NCBI GenBank assembly: GCA_037178975.1
Contig: JASJZH010000004.1
Location: 5,208,001 to 5,272,000 of the forward strand
DNA from: Oscheius tipulae
Lineage: Eukaryota; Nematoda; Chromadorea; Rhabditida; Rhabditidae
Length of the DNA stretch: 64,000 bases
Direction of reading: 5' to 3'
Part shown: piece after piece, positions 1-10,235 of the stretch
How the letters are laid out: every line of letters begins with the position of its first letter
How positions within the stretch are numbered: the first letter of the stretch is position 1
The notes under the pieces: generated by a model
What the model was told of the DNA's origin: nothing
Databases searched by the model: none
What the model saw: the letters and a program-made list of their open reading frames with translations, nothing else
Made by a program: the position numbers and the translations under genes

Positions 1-2077
1 GCAAAAGGCAGGGAAAGGGTTCAATTCCTCGAGCATGAATATTACGGGAGACGACTTTGTAGGAATGATGCAGAAGGCGGTAACCCCTTTTCTTGAAAGT
101 TGGTCACAGTATAGATTGACTGCAACATTCTGGAAGACCGGACAAAAGCTGGTTCTACCTACCTTATGACAGATCTGTCTTGTCAAGATCTCTGTACTGA
201 CGATTTCCAAACCGTGGCCAACTCTTTTGTGGATATTACCATGTCTCGCAACAGTACTTTCCACATATTTCAATTGAACTTTGGAGACTCACGTAAGTTC
301 TTTACCGAAGTGAAGGCATGCAACATTTTAGAGAATTCTCAAGGCGAATGTTTTCTGAAAATGTTCAACAGATGTGGACAGTATTCTGACTCCATGTGCA
401 AAGCGGCTGCACTCAATGTATCTAACGATGACTGGAATAGCGACGCGAGAAAGGATAACATTAACAATATGTACACTTGTGACAATCCTCGGTTTCCTGT
501 GGGATGTAAAAAGCAATTTTATGAATGGGCAAGACCCAATGTTTCAGTAGTCGTAGCTCTCGTCATAGTTTCTGTCATATCACTAATCGGTCTCATCGGC
601 ATCTTCTTCCTACGTTGGAGACTGAAGAAAGCCGGCGGCTGGAAAAAGTTTTGGAGCAGCGAGGCCGGGAGAGAGAATAAGGAAGATGTCCAGTAGGTCG
701 ATTTTGATCTTGGAATGCGAATAGTTAAGAGCGGATGTATGGGAGTTGGAGAAAGGTCAGTTGACGGTGTTCGAGGACAAACAGCTTGGAAGTGGAGCTT
801 TTGCTGTTGTCTACGAGGGACAGTTGACTGGAAACAGGCCTATCGACGTCATTCACCCAGCTTCGAATATATCGACAGACGTTTCCGGGAGGGTAATTGG
901 CGTCTTCAAGTTGGTTATATGAACGATGTAGGTTGCCGTGAAAAGGGTTCCTCCACACGCTGATTGGTTTGCAAAAAAGGAGTTTCTGGACGAGATCAGA
1001 TTCATGAAAGAACTCGGATCACATTCTCATATTCTGGGGTAAACTCTTCACATCGAACGAAAAACACAAGTTCAGAATGATAGGATGTGTGACCCGAGCA
1101 GATCTGCCTTTAATAGTTCTGGAACTTTGTGAGTTGGGAGATCTGTTGGCTTATGTTCGAACGAAAAAGGACGAGTTCAGTTTGGAAGAGGGCGGATCGT
1201 TTAGAATGAAAGACATGATTTCCATTGCTTGGCAAGTCAGCGATGGACTGGTGGGACAAACGCTTTTTGCGAGCAGACCACGTTACAGACCTACCTAAAA
1301 ATGAGAAATATCATTCATCGCGATTTAGCCTCACGAAACGTACTATTGACGAATAGTTTAGTAGCAAAGGTAAGTGAGAGGTTTAGATTTCACTCTTTCA
1401 GATATCAGATTTTGGATTGTGTCGCGAGGCCAACAGCTCGGTTTATATCTCAAAAGGAGGACGTTTGCCCATCAAACACATGGCTATCGAATCGCTCAAG
1501 ACCAACAGTTTCTCTCACCAGAGTGATATGTGAGTCATTTTGAGTAGATACTGACGTCAACATAGCTGGAGTTTCGGTATCCTTTTGTGGGAAATGTTCT
1601 CTTTCGGAGATGCCCCTTTTCCTTCAGTTCAACCAGCTGACTTTCTGGATTTGCTTCTTTCTGGAGAACGACTTTCACGACCTGAGATCTGTCCACCGAA
1701 AGTGTTTAGAATTATGGAGGATTGCTGGTTGGAAAACCCGGAACAACGAAGAAATATTGAAGCTGTAAAAGAATAGATTATCCTAGTTCCCTTTACTATT
1801 TCTTCAGATCCGCAGTGAATTCAGCTCTCTTCTTCACGAATCCAGTCTATATTACGGCTACGTTACTCTTCCGTCTTTAGCTGACTTGGATGAAGACAAA
1901 AATGATTTTATGCCAAATGAGCGACAGAGATCAGTGACTGGAGTAGTAATCCATACATCAAACTCGCAAGAAATGATACGATCGAGAGAATTTTCAATAG
2001 AGGATTGCGAGCAAATTGAGCAAGATTTCTTCTCAATATTCAGCTTTGACAGCTTGTTTTTTGATGAGAACGAATGA
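1..2077 (+). CDS. Receptor tyrosine kinase, 5' truncated by the window edge
   Basis: Spliced exons are 1-79, 115-692, 730-892, 932-1038, 1076-1251, 1289-1369, 1402-1529, 1566-1764 and 1808-2077; every intron is 35-45 bp. A Cys-bearing ectodomain end is followed by one membrane segment (about 541-615) and a basic stop-transfer stretch. The kinase domain then reads in order: glycine loop LGSGAFAVVYEG, VAVK with the ATP-anchoring lysine, HRDLASRN catalytic loop, SDFGLCRE metal-binding loop, an activation segment with GGRLPIKHMAIESL, and VWSFGILLWEMFSFG. All catalytic residues are present, so it should be an active tyrosine kinase at the cell surface. The short tail after the kinase is acidic. 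Architecture resembles the nematode KIN-15/KIN-16/OLD group of receptors with small ectodomains, but I cannot assign the subfamily because the N-terminus lies outside the window. Confidence 0.87.
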
Positions 2078-2379
2078 ACGCTTGATGCCACATTCATATT
2101 TACAAGCAATGCTGTTGCCACTAGGGGGCTCGAGCGACAGTTATAACCTGTTTCCTTTGAACTGTGTCCTGTTTCTATCCTCTTCTATCACTCTGTCCTG
2201 ATCCTTTCCTCTTATTTTCACCTACATGTATCTGTCTAGTCTAGTTACCATGATAGAAGCAATGTTCCCCCAAAAGAAGCTATTTTCCAAACTGACTTGG
2301 CTTGCCAAAAATCAGTGTAACTCTCTAATTGGCCATAAAAGCTTCAAACATACACATAGAGATTTTTGGGCATTTAGAA

Positions 2380-2480
2380 CTAGACCAGCCGTCTACGACG
2401 CCTTCGCCGCGCTTTTGTTTTGTCTTACCATTGATAGCAGGCGGCTGCGCCACTTTCCCCAAGAGCAGAAGTTCTAAAGT
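2380..2480 (-). repeat. Dispersed repeat copy (GCGAAGC family)
   Basis: On the minus strand it reads CTCTTGGGGAAAGTGGCGCA, GCCGCCTGCT, then GCGGCGAAGGCGTCGTAGAC. It is homologous to 9100-9190 and directly adjoins the inverted-repeat segment 2480-2631. Confidence 0.5.
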
Positions 2481-2631
2481 TTATCAGAACGGACTTATCA
2501 ACTAATCTCTTGACGTGCCATGACTTGCCAACATTTGCTTCGTGGTGACGCACGGACAGAGAGACACTACACATTTACATTAATAGAGAGAAATCGATGC
2601 TCAACAAACACAGTTAACAATTGTTTATTGT
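2480..2631 (-). repeat. Dispersed repeat, inverted relative to the 11.8 kb copy
   Basis: On the minus strand it reads CAATAAACAATTGTTAACTG, TTTGTTGAGCATCGATTTC, then GTGTCTCTCTGTCCGTGCGTC and GGCAAGTCATGGCACGTCAA. The same order appears on the plus strand at about 11795-11940 with moderate divergence. Confidence 0.7.
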
Positions 2632-3136
2632 CTTATTTAATCTGCTGCTGGCATTCGAAGAGCAGAAAACAAGTCGAGAAGTTGAGTAAGATGGGAAATG
2701 GGAATGTTCTCAGCTTTCTGTGAATGAGATCTTTAAACAAGTTGGTTTCTTGTGGGAGAAGAGAAAATAAATTCATAGGATCTAGTCTCACGCATACGAT
2801 GGAACCTTTTGGCTTTGATTTCCAAAGGAGAAACTGCTAACACAGGGAAGTAGGGAAAAGATGGCAGACAATGATGTTAAGGAGTAAGTCATTCGTCTGA
2901 AAATTTAAGTAATCCGGAGATAATTGAAAGCATACTTCCCTATCATTGTCTTCTGGATAAAAAAAGTCTGCCAAAATGTTTTAAGAGCATATCACTGGGT
3001 TCGCGTGCACTCATCGAACCGGGAACTCGTCAAGAATTTCAGGTTCCCAAGTCACGAACGGTTTTCAGACTCGAGTGATTGATGGTTCCGTCGGTTACAC
3101 TTCTATCAGTCAAAGACACTTTTCGACTGTCTCTCC

Positions 3137-4898
3137 ATGATGTTGTCTCCTCGAAGACACGAACTTCTTTCGGTCATTCTTCTTGGAGTCGGGACCGCCA
3201 TCATATTCTGTGGATACGATGTTCAAGCCTTTTTTGCCGAAGGTATCATCCATTCTCTGAACAAAAAGTATCCAGAGGCCATTTCCCAATATGCTGGCTA
3301 TTATGGGTTAGCCCGTTTGAGTTCAAAAACTTACAAATGGTTTTTAGACAAGCGTTACATTATTTTGGATTTGGATTCTTTTCTCTTTTCACAGCTTCTT
3401 TGGACAGTCTGATTTCATCCAAGACAGGCCTGGTCATCATGGCTATCACCTTCTGTTCATATTACATCGGGTTCTACCACGTGAACGGATTCTATTTCTA
3501 CTTCACCCAGTTCCTCATGGGGCTTGGATATGCCTGTGAGATATTTCTTTTTCATTAAAAAAAAAGTTTGTTCAGTTTACAACAATGCGGAAGGGAACTA
3601 TCTGGCGGAGCATTCTTCGGAGAAGACGCTAATAGCAAATTCGGGAATTGAAACTGGAGTGGGACATATGAGGTATGCGAGGCAAACGATTTTCTACGGA
3701 TCTTTGTTTCAGTCTCCTATCATCCGGCATTTTTCTGTTCGTGTTCAACTTCTTTTATAAAGAGACTGAAACAGATCCCACTTCGAACCATAGACTCTTT
3801 TCCGAAGAGTTCATTCAGGTGGGATGATCTTTTCTTGAGGACTCGTAACTAGTGAACGGACTGCCTTCGTAGATTTTAACTTGAGAGCTTCTTTAAAAGT
3901 GAAATCATATGTAAAGTATGTGAACAGAATGCTTTCAGATTATGTACGCTGCCCTGTTCGGTTTGACAGTTTTGAGCGGGATCGTCTTCGCTCTTCTACC
4001 TTCTAAACAACAGCTGGATGCTCTTGCTCGAAAAGATCATCCTGAGCCTTTTGACCCCATAAGAAGATTAAGTAAGGGCGATAAGGAAATATATTGCTTT
4101 CGTTTTGTAGAGCGAATGGCGAAGGCCGCGCTTCATGGAAATGTTCTGTTATTGAGTGTGACCTGTGTATATCAGGGATTCTTCAACTCATTCTGGATGG
4201 GAGTCTATCCAACATCTCTTAGTTTCACTCAGTCGATGAGGGATGACCACTACATGGTTGCTTTCTACAGTTTGTTTGTTGGATTGGCCGAAATGTGTGG
4301 TAAACTCTCTTTGGTTTCTCTCTAAAGATATGTTCAGGCTTTTTGGTGATCAGTCCCTTGATGAAACTCGTACCCAAACATCGTCTTCTAGTAGCCATTT
4401 CCGTCCATTTGATAGCCATCGTTTCCGCTCTGACAGTCATCAATCTGTCCATTCCAAACGAAGCAACAATTCGTCCAACTCCAGATGGGATTCTCTTCTT
4501 TACTCCTAGGTAAAAAATTTCAAACAGAACCAAATTGTCATTCAGCCGACTGACAGTCTGCATAGCCTCGTTCCTGATCGGTTTGTCCGACTACACAATC
4601 ACCCTTGTCCGATGTGTTATTTGCCAAATTGCCGTTCCTGAGGCCAGAGCGGAGGTCTTTTCGTTGACAAGGGTTTTCATGGTATGACCAGACTGTGTGA
4701 AGAAAGAACAAGAGCTTTCAGTGTATGTCCGCTTCTAGTGTACTTGTCCTGGCACCACATTTGACCTTACGACTATGGACAATAATCATGATCACGGGAG
4801 CCGTCTTTGGCTCCATGACATTTGCCGCAGTGGCGAGAAGAACCGGGAGAAGTATTCGACCCGTGAATGACAAGTCTGCTCAAATTGAACAGGCATAG
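3137..4898 (+). CDS. UNC-93/MFSD11-like major facilitator transporter
   Basis: About eight exons are joined by short introns (first exon 3137-3306). The protein is hydrophobic throughout, with roughly twelve membrane segments. The start MMLSPRRHELLSVILLGVG and the loop YNNAEGNYLAEHSS...NSGI are hallmark positions of the UNC93A/MFSD11 branch, whose members have (W/Y)xxxQGNYLTxNS and RNSGIFW in the same place. A central hydrophilic loop (about 4020-4110) separates the two halves. The final exon ends with a short basic and acidic cytoplasmic tail. Related nematode UNC-93 works with two-pore potassium channels, but MFSD11-type members have no settled substrate, so none is proposed. The two ATGs at 3137 and 3140 are in frame; the upstream context looks like 5' UTR. 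Confidence 0.85.
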
Positions 4899-5957
4899 AT
4901 TATAGTTTGTGTTATAAACCATTAATGAAGATCTCGTTTTTCCTTGGATCTCGAATCCACCATAGTATTTTTCCCAGTCAACATGACGTGCTCGCAGATG
5001 GAAAACGGACGTGTGATCTGTTTAACCAACAACTGCTTTCAGCGAAAGGTGGATAGAAAATTGAAATTCTTCTCGGTCAAACCAATATGATAAACTTCAA
5101 TTTCCGAGATCTCATAACCGAATACCTAAATGTTACCGTATTCGTGTCATTGTCCAGACGCGGCGCGCTCTGCAGAAAGATAGGAAGCAGAAAGTATGTA
5201 AAAGAGAAAAGGCAGAAAGGCTCGAAAGGTTTTTTTTCTAGAAAACTATTAATATTATGGACGATTGATTACATTCAATGCCAGCGAAGAAGAATAAGTT
5301 TTATGTTCAAATGTCCTTAAAAACAATTTTATTGTCCATTTTAGGTTAACTTCTTAAACCAGGGTGAAATCAATTGTGGCAATCTTCGATTCCTGTCCTC
5401 ATCTGAGCTATTATCTGTTTAGGTCGATGAGACGCGAAAGGTTGACCGCTCACAATCAGCAGCTAAACTACAAGCCTCTACCACCGAATTTGCTCCCTCT
5501 AGATGCCACTATTTGGGAAGTTTCAGCCTTTCATTTCTTTAGAACTACGAGTTTGTCTACTTTACCATTCCCTGTTCCGGTCAAACATGACGTGTCTTCA
5601 TTGCAGACTCACGTGCAAAAGATCAGTTTGGCCAACAACCGCCTTCCGCGAACGGTGACCCTGGATTTGGAAATAGTGAAGAATCTATTGTTCTTCTGCT
5701 ACATGTCCGTCTCTCTCGATTCAACCTTTAAACAAAATGGTTTTGAGGCAAGGAACCGTTTAAATTGGTTCGAAGGCATTGTCTAACTTCACAAAAATAT
5801 TCCACGAGTATCTAAGCTTGGTTCGATATTACTCTTTTCAACGCTATTTCTTACTTATTTTTCTTCTTATCAACTGCCTCGAATTGCCCTTTCATTGATC
5901 AGTCAGCTGGGCAGTCTCGACCAGCCAGCGTGATCATTGTCATTACTTTGGTTTCAG
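4899..5957. other. Intergenic region with a diverged direct repeat and unassigned ORFs
   Basis: Two blocks near 4981-5060 and 5586-5660 share ACATGACGTG, then ATCTGTTTAACCAACAAC versus ATCAGTTTGGCCAACAAC, in the same order, so one is a diverged copy of the other. The second lies inside an open frame of 140 codons (5364-5786) with no signal peptide or recognisable motif. I do not call a gene. The 3' part contains the likely tyrosinase promoter. Confidence 0.4.
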
Positions 5958-7692
5958 ATGAGACTCTTTCTTCTGTACATATCTTTTCTACCCTTCATTT
6001 CCACAAAACTCACTTTCCGCAGCATTCGCACGTTTCTTCTCAACGGGCGAACTTACACAGAGGCCCTTGAACAGCCCTGGTTTAGAAACCGGCACGAACC
6101 CCATGTTGCGGTACTGATCTTTAGTCTCTAGAATGAAAATATGGCTTTAGATACCTAACGATGTGGTGAATGAAACAAATTTCGGGAAACATTTGCTGCC
6201 AGATGATGACGTGTTTGTGGAACACGATTGGACGGACGAAGAGAAAATATATCTTCCTTGTCGAAGTCTGACCTGTGTCTGTCCATTCTACAAAGGTATT
6301 TTCTTGACAATTGTTCAGAACATGAATTGCAGGGAAGAAAGTTGGTAAAAAATGCGTTCTTCCAAATGGAAAGATACTACAGAAAGCCATGAGGAAGGAG
6401 ATCCGACAGCTGAGCGACAAGGAGAGAAACCAAATCCATGTGAGTAGGATTTAGAGTGCTGTCTCTATCAAAAGTTTAGAACGCGTTTCTTCAAATGAAG
6501 GCAGATGGAGTATATGACAGAATCGGATTCGTTCACAAGTATTCGGGCGTCCACGAGGGACCAGGCTTTTTCACGTGGCATCGAGAGTTTCTCAAGAGGT
6601 TTGTGTATAAAACTCCTGGAAAAAGGGACCTAGAGCCGAGCTTCTTTTGAAGCGCTATCTACCACAAGGCTCGAATCTCGGTCTCCCATACTGGGACAGC
6701 ACGCTTGAAGCCTATCTACCTCATCCCGAAGAGTCTTCCTTCTTCTCCGAGCATTTTGTGGGAGAGACTGACGAGAACAACTTTGTCTCGACTGGTCCCT
6801 ATAAGGACTGGCTCATAATGGAAGGTACACGTCGAGTTCAACGCTACGTCAATCAGAAAGACAGTGGAGAAGTACTCAACGACGCACGAGTCGATTTTGT
6901 TCTCGAACTCAAGAATATCTCCAAAGTTTTGGCACCTGTTATTGCTCTAGAGGTGGGATTTTAAACAGTTTAAATGGATAAGGTTTTAGACATGTCCGTT
7001 GTGGATTCAAGACGATCGACTGTTCGAGTACTCGCACGATTATGTCCATGACTTCATTAATGGGGGTAAGATTCAATGTTTCTAAGACTGAACCCTTCCC
7101 ATCTCTTATCCATACCTCCTCACAACTGCTGCTCTTTCAGATATGAAGGAATCGTACTCGTCCAGCTCAGAGGTAGTCTAACGAAGACAATTGTTCATTC
7201 AAAACTTTAGATAATTTTCTATTTTCATCACACGATGGTAGACAACATTTGGGAACTGTGGCGTCAAAAGAACCAAGACAGACATCAAAGAGAGACGGAA
7301 TACCCTCCGGATTTGGATGACTGTTGGCCGAATAAACACTTTGTCGGATACAAGATGAAAGAGCTCGACCCCTACACCAATCAGGATGCTTTGAGCAATG
7401 AGTACACAGATGCAATGTACGAGTACACTCATAGACCAGCATGTTTTACCAAGAACGAGGAATGCGGATCCAAGTAGGTACTATTATTCCAATGGTCTCA
7501 TAGCTACATTCCAGATTTCTGTTCTGTTACACGGGAGACGCGTATCCGAAGTGCATGGCGAAACTGAGAACAGGAGGAAAATGTTATGGATACGAGCATT
7601 TTGATGTCTGTCATGACGGAATCTGTGTCGAAGGGACATGTCAACCGAGAATTCAACGGGATGCCCTCCCGCCATTTCCACCAAGTATGTAA
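5958..7692 (+). CDS. Secreted tyrosinase (type-3 copper protein)
   Basis: The start ATG directly follows GTTTCAG, a likely trans-splice acceptor, and opens a signal peptide (MRLFLLYISFLPFIS). Splicing of about nine exons gives a complete tyrosinase domain. The CuA region carries FVHKYSGVHEGPGFFTWHREF, with the spaced histidines and the HRxF signature. LPYWD follows. The CuB region reads EYSHDYVHDFING and then FYFHHTMVDNIWELW, supplying the remaining copper histidines. The C-terminal exon is Cys-rich (CYGYEHFDVCHDGICVEGTC), like the ShK/ShKT-type tails common in nematode tyrosinases. Such enzymes oxidise phenols to quinones and are tied to cuticle or eggshell tanning and pigment. All copper ligands expected for activity appear present. 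Confidence 0.92.
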
Positions 7693-8188
7693 TGTGAGAA
7701 GATAGTCAGCCAAATCGGGATTTCGAGATACTCAATAATGGCAGTAATGTCTGTCAAACGAATTGTAGAATTTTACTTGCCATAAAGCGACTCACAATCA
7801 GATTTTTCTCACATTTTCTTCTATGGAAAGAAGATGCGTTTACGTTGGGCGATTAGCTGTTAACCGTGACAAAAAGAAAACTTGATTATATTCCTGTTTA
7901 TTTTTTCGTTGAAAATCTCGACTTGTCGAAGTTCGTCAAAAACGAACTTGACTTGAAACATCTTGTCGATTCTTGTAAGCTTTGAGTCGCACTGTATTTC
8001 GGTGGTCTTTCGCTTATGTATTTTTACTTTCTCCAAAAAGGCAACACACTTTTGCACTGTCTTTTGCTTACCTTTCTCTGTCACCTCGAAGGGTCTGTGG
8101 TAGTTCCAAGTAATACAGACTCGAATACTCTAAGTCTATAGCCTAGAAAGTCAAATCAGGTTTCGGATATCTCTTCGCACCTGAACCC

Positions 8189-8368
8189 ATGATTTCCCGA
8201 CTTCTTCTGGAAAGTGCTGAAGAACACATCGCTTACATGGAGGAGGCCAGGAAGCGCTGTCGAGGAGCCACGGACGGTGCCGTCGAAAGAATGATGAGTG
8301 ACTGGTCAAATGTCCAAAGAAACTACGCTGTCCTGGAAAAGTACCGATCCCGCGAGCTGAAAATTTGA
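8189..8368 (+). CDS. Small 59-residue helical ORF, first unit of a decayed tandem repeat
   Basis: An ATG-to-TGA frame encodes a charged, alanine/leucine-rich, probably helical polypeptide starting MISRLLLESAEEHIAYMEEA. Related DNA recurs downstream at about 8385-8560 and 8600-8760, where the equivalent frames are broken by stops. Shared anchors are a CTGGAAxxxGAAGAAC-like stretch and GGGAGACGGGTCATG. It could be a short gene with two pseudogene copies, a last exon of something larger, or simply a surviving open frame. No promoter or splice evidence decides this. Confidence 0.25.
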   Translation: MISRLLLESAEEHIAYMEEARKRCRGATDGAVERMMSDWSNVQRNYAVLEKYRSRELKI

Positions 8369-8810
8369 CCTGGGAGACGGGTCATGACCAATTATTGCTG
8401 GAGGTCGAGAAGAATGGGATTGCTTGAATGGATGATTGGGAACACTGTCGCGATAAGTCCAGGATGCTGCCAAATCTGCCCGAAGAACGGTGCTGTCATG
8501 AGGAACGTGTGCGGAACTTGTTACCCCGAAAGCTGAATACACGGTGATGTCAAGTAAAATGTCCCTGGTCAAGAAACCCGAAGCTGGAAACGTGACTTGG
8601 AAGCTGGGTCATGCTTAATTTTTGCTGGAAACTGAAGAACTGAATTGCTCAGGAGGAGGCCTACGAGAAACTGTCGGAAGAGTCACGGATACTCATGAGG
8701 ATGTCAGCCGTTATGAGGAGAACCTAGTCCGATGTCCTCAGAGCTGCAATGTTGAGAGAGGGGTGTTGATCTCATGAGCTCAACTGGGAGACGGGTTGAG
8801 GAGGTAAAGT
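8189..8810 (+). repeat. Degenerate tandem repeat, about three units of 200-230 bp
   Basis: Units begin near 8189, 8375 and 8600, with a partial unit at about 8784. Junction motifs ACCTGGGAGACGGGTCATG, ACTTGGAAGCTGGGTCATG and AACTGGGAGACGGGTTGAG line up. Each is followed by TTATTGCTGGA or TTTTTGCTGGA and a GAAGAA element. Only the first unit keeps an open frame. Confidence 0.55.
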
Positions 8811-8999
8811 CTCCTTTTTCGGCATGAATATACCACAATCCTAGTGCAGAATCGGAGGTCTTAAAAAGATTCGATGATCCTAAAAGAATCGAAGGTTTTT
8901 AAAAAAAAAAAAAAAGTCTTAAAAAATCTATGCTTTCATATACGCATGAGGCCCTCCTTTCTTCTCTTTGTATGCAGTAGTCTCTCGTTATCATTCGTG

Positions 9000-9195
9000 T
9001 TCAATCAGATTTACAGGCTTTGCTAGAAAGTCTATGGAATTTTGGGTTTGCTCCATATTTTTTCATCTCAAAGGCCTGAAAACTCTCCACTCCATAGTGG
9101 ATACACCGGCTGCCGACGGCAGCTTCGCAGCCCTTTTGGCTTGGCTTCGAATGAATAGTAGGCGGCTTCGCCGCTTCCCCAGTAGCTGAAGTTTC
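9000..9195 (-). repeat. Dispersed repeat copy (GCGAAGC family)
   Basis: Read on the minus strand this contains CTACTGGGGAAGCGGCGAAGCCGCCT, then GCGAAGCTGCCGTCGGCAGCC. Related blocks occur at 2380-2480 and 24185-24300, all in the same orientation. Confidence 0.5.
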
Positions 9196-9239
9196 CTTTA
9201 GTTTCCTTTTGCGGGCGGATGGACACCACTGCGCTTTAG

Positions 9240-9964
9240 TAAAGAAAGACCAGCCGGCTTCCCAGTACTTTTTGTACTTTTTTTCAATGGTTTTTTCACA
9301 TCTTTTCTGCGTGTTTGTTCGAATTCTGTTCCCTGCATTCAATCCGGGCCTCTTCAGATAAATTTGCACGAATTTCACGACGAGTCCTGTAGCCTAAGTT
9401 CAGTACGGGCATTCTCGTATAGATTTTCACGGATATCGCGACATCTCACAGTATTCAATTCTCTCACACCGTCTCGAGCAACATCTGTCAGGCTATCACG
9501 TTGAGCTGCGTGAGTTGGAATTTTGTTTGCGATTCTCTGCGGTTTGTTCAGGGGTCATCAAGGCTTATAATCGAGCTCTTCTATTCTGTTGCTGAATCCA
9601 CCGTTGTTCTCTCCGTCTCTCCGCTGCTAGAGCTTTCCTCCTATTTTTTTTCTAGATTTACTTGTTCCTCTTCAAGTTGACGTCCGTGTTCCCTCGCTCG
9701 ACTCCCATCTTCTCTGTCTAATTGGAAACATTCGCCAGTAAACTCCCATTCTATTGTCTCCTCAGACGATTGTTGACCATGATTGCCTTGTATCTGAGAT
9801 CTGTAGCCACAAACTTCAAGCTGAGTGAGTTTCTTACATTTCTTCGGAGGTCCATTCCTGTCTTCACCCATATTTCCTTGCTCAGTTTCCCTCGGACGAC
9901 CGCTCTGCTGTTGTTTCATTGGTAAGCCACTCAAATCTATAAATGCTTTAAAGAATGTGGACAA
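9240..9964 (-). pseudogene. Decayed charged helical-repeat ORF, transposon-like
   Basis: The 9641-9964 frame (107 codons) runs on through stops into segments rich in Arg, Glu and Gln. These include KALAAERRREQRW, MTPEQTAENRK and two in-register copies of a DIRENLYENARTELRLQ / EIRANLSEEARIECREQ pattern. Tandem Arg/Glu helices with TPEQ-like steps are common at the N-termini of large eukaryotic transposon proteins such as Helitron-like elements. No transposase, helicase or nuclease motif survives, so the assignment is tentative. It may be only low-complexity sequence. Confidence 0.3.
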
Positions 9965-10235
9965 ACTGCTAGGTGATTTCGTTCAAATCGAATACTGCAA
10001 GAACCGCGCATGAAATAACATGGTAACATTTTATTCTTTAACAAACTTTACGTCCTAGGACTCTCTTCTCACTGCGACATACTGTTATATTCTGCGAACA
10101 GGTGCAAACTCCGTTTTCTAATCTATTCCGCTCGTCAATTACTCTCGAAAGCAATGTTTCGAAAGCTCTAATCATTGCTGTTCCTCTTTTTACATCTCTG
10201 TTGCTTCTCTTCCCATTGATTCGTTTCAGAAAACA

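Larger units (their letters stand above)
2078..3136. other. Intergenic stretch with two dispersed-repeat segments
   Basis: No gene is recognised here. About 2380-2480 and 2480-2631 hold minus-oriented repeat copies that recur at 9.1 kb, 11.8 kb and 24.2 kb (described separately). The last part is presumably the 5' region of the transporter gene starting at 3137. Confidence 0.5.
7693..10235. other. 2.5 kb gene-poor block with decayed repeats
   Basis: No intact gene is recognised. It holds an AT-rich segment (7740-8100), a three-unit degenerate tandem repeat (about 8189-8810), an adenine tract near 8900, a repeat copy (9000-9190), and minus-strand remnants of a charged helical-repeat ORF (about 9240-9964). 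The last 200 bp is the 5' region of the seven-TM gene at 10236. Confidence 0.55.

Noticed and set aside
5364-5786. 140-codon plus frame between transporter and tyrosinase
   Set aside because: No recognisable domain, leader or splice sites; contains one arm of a diverged direct repeat.
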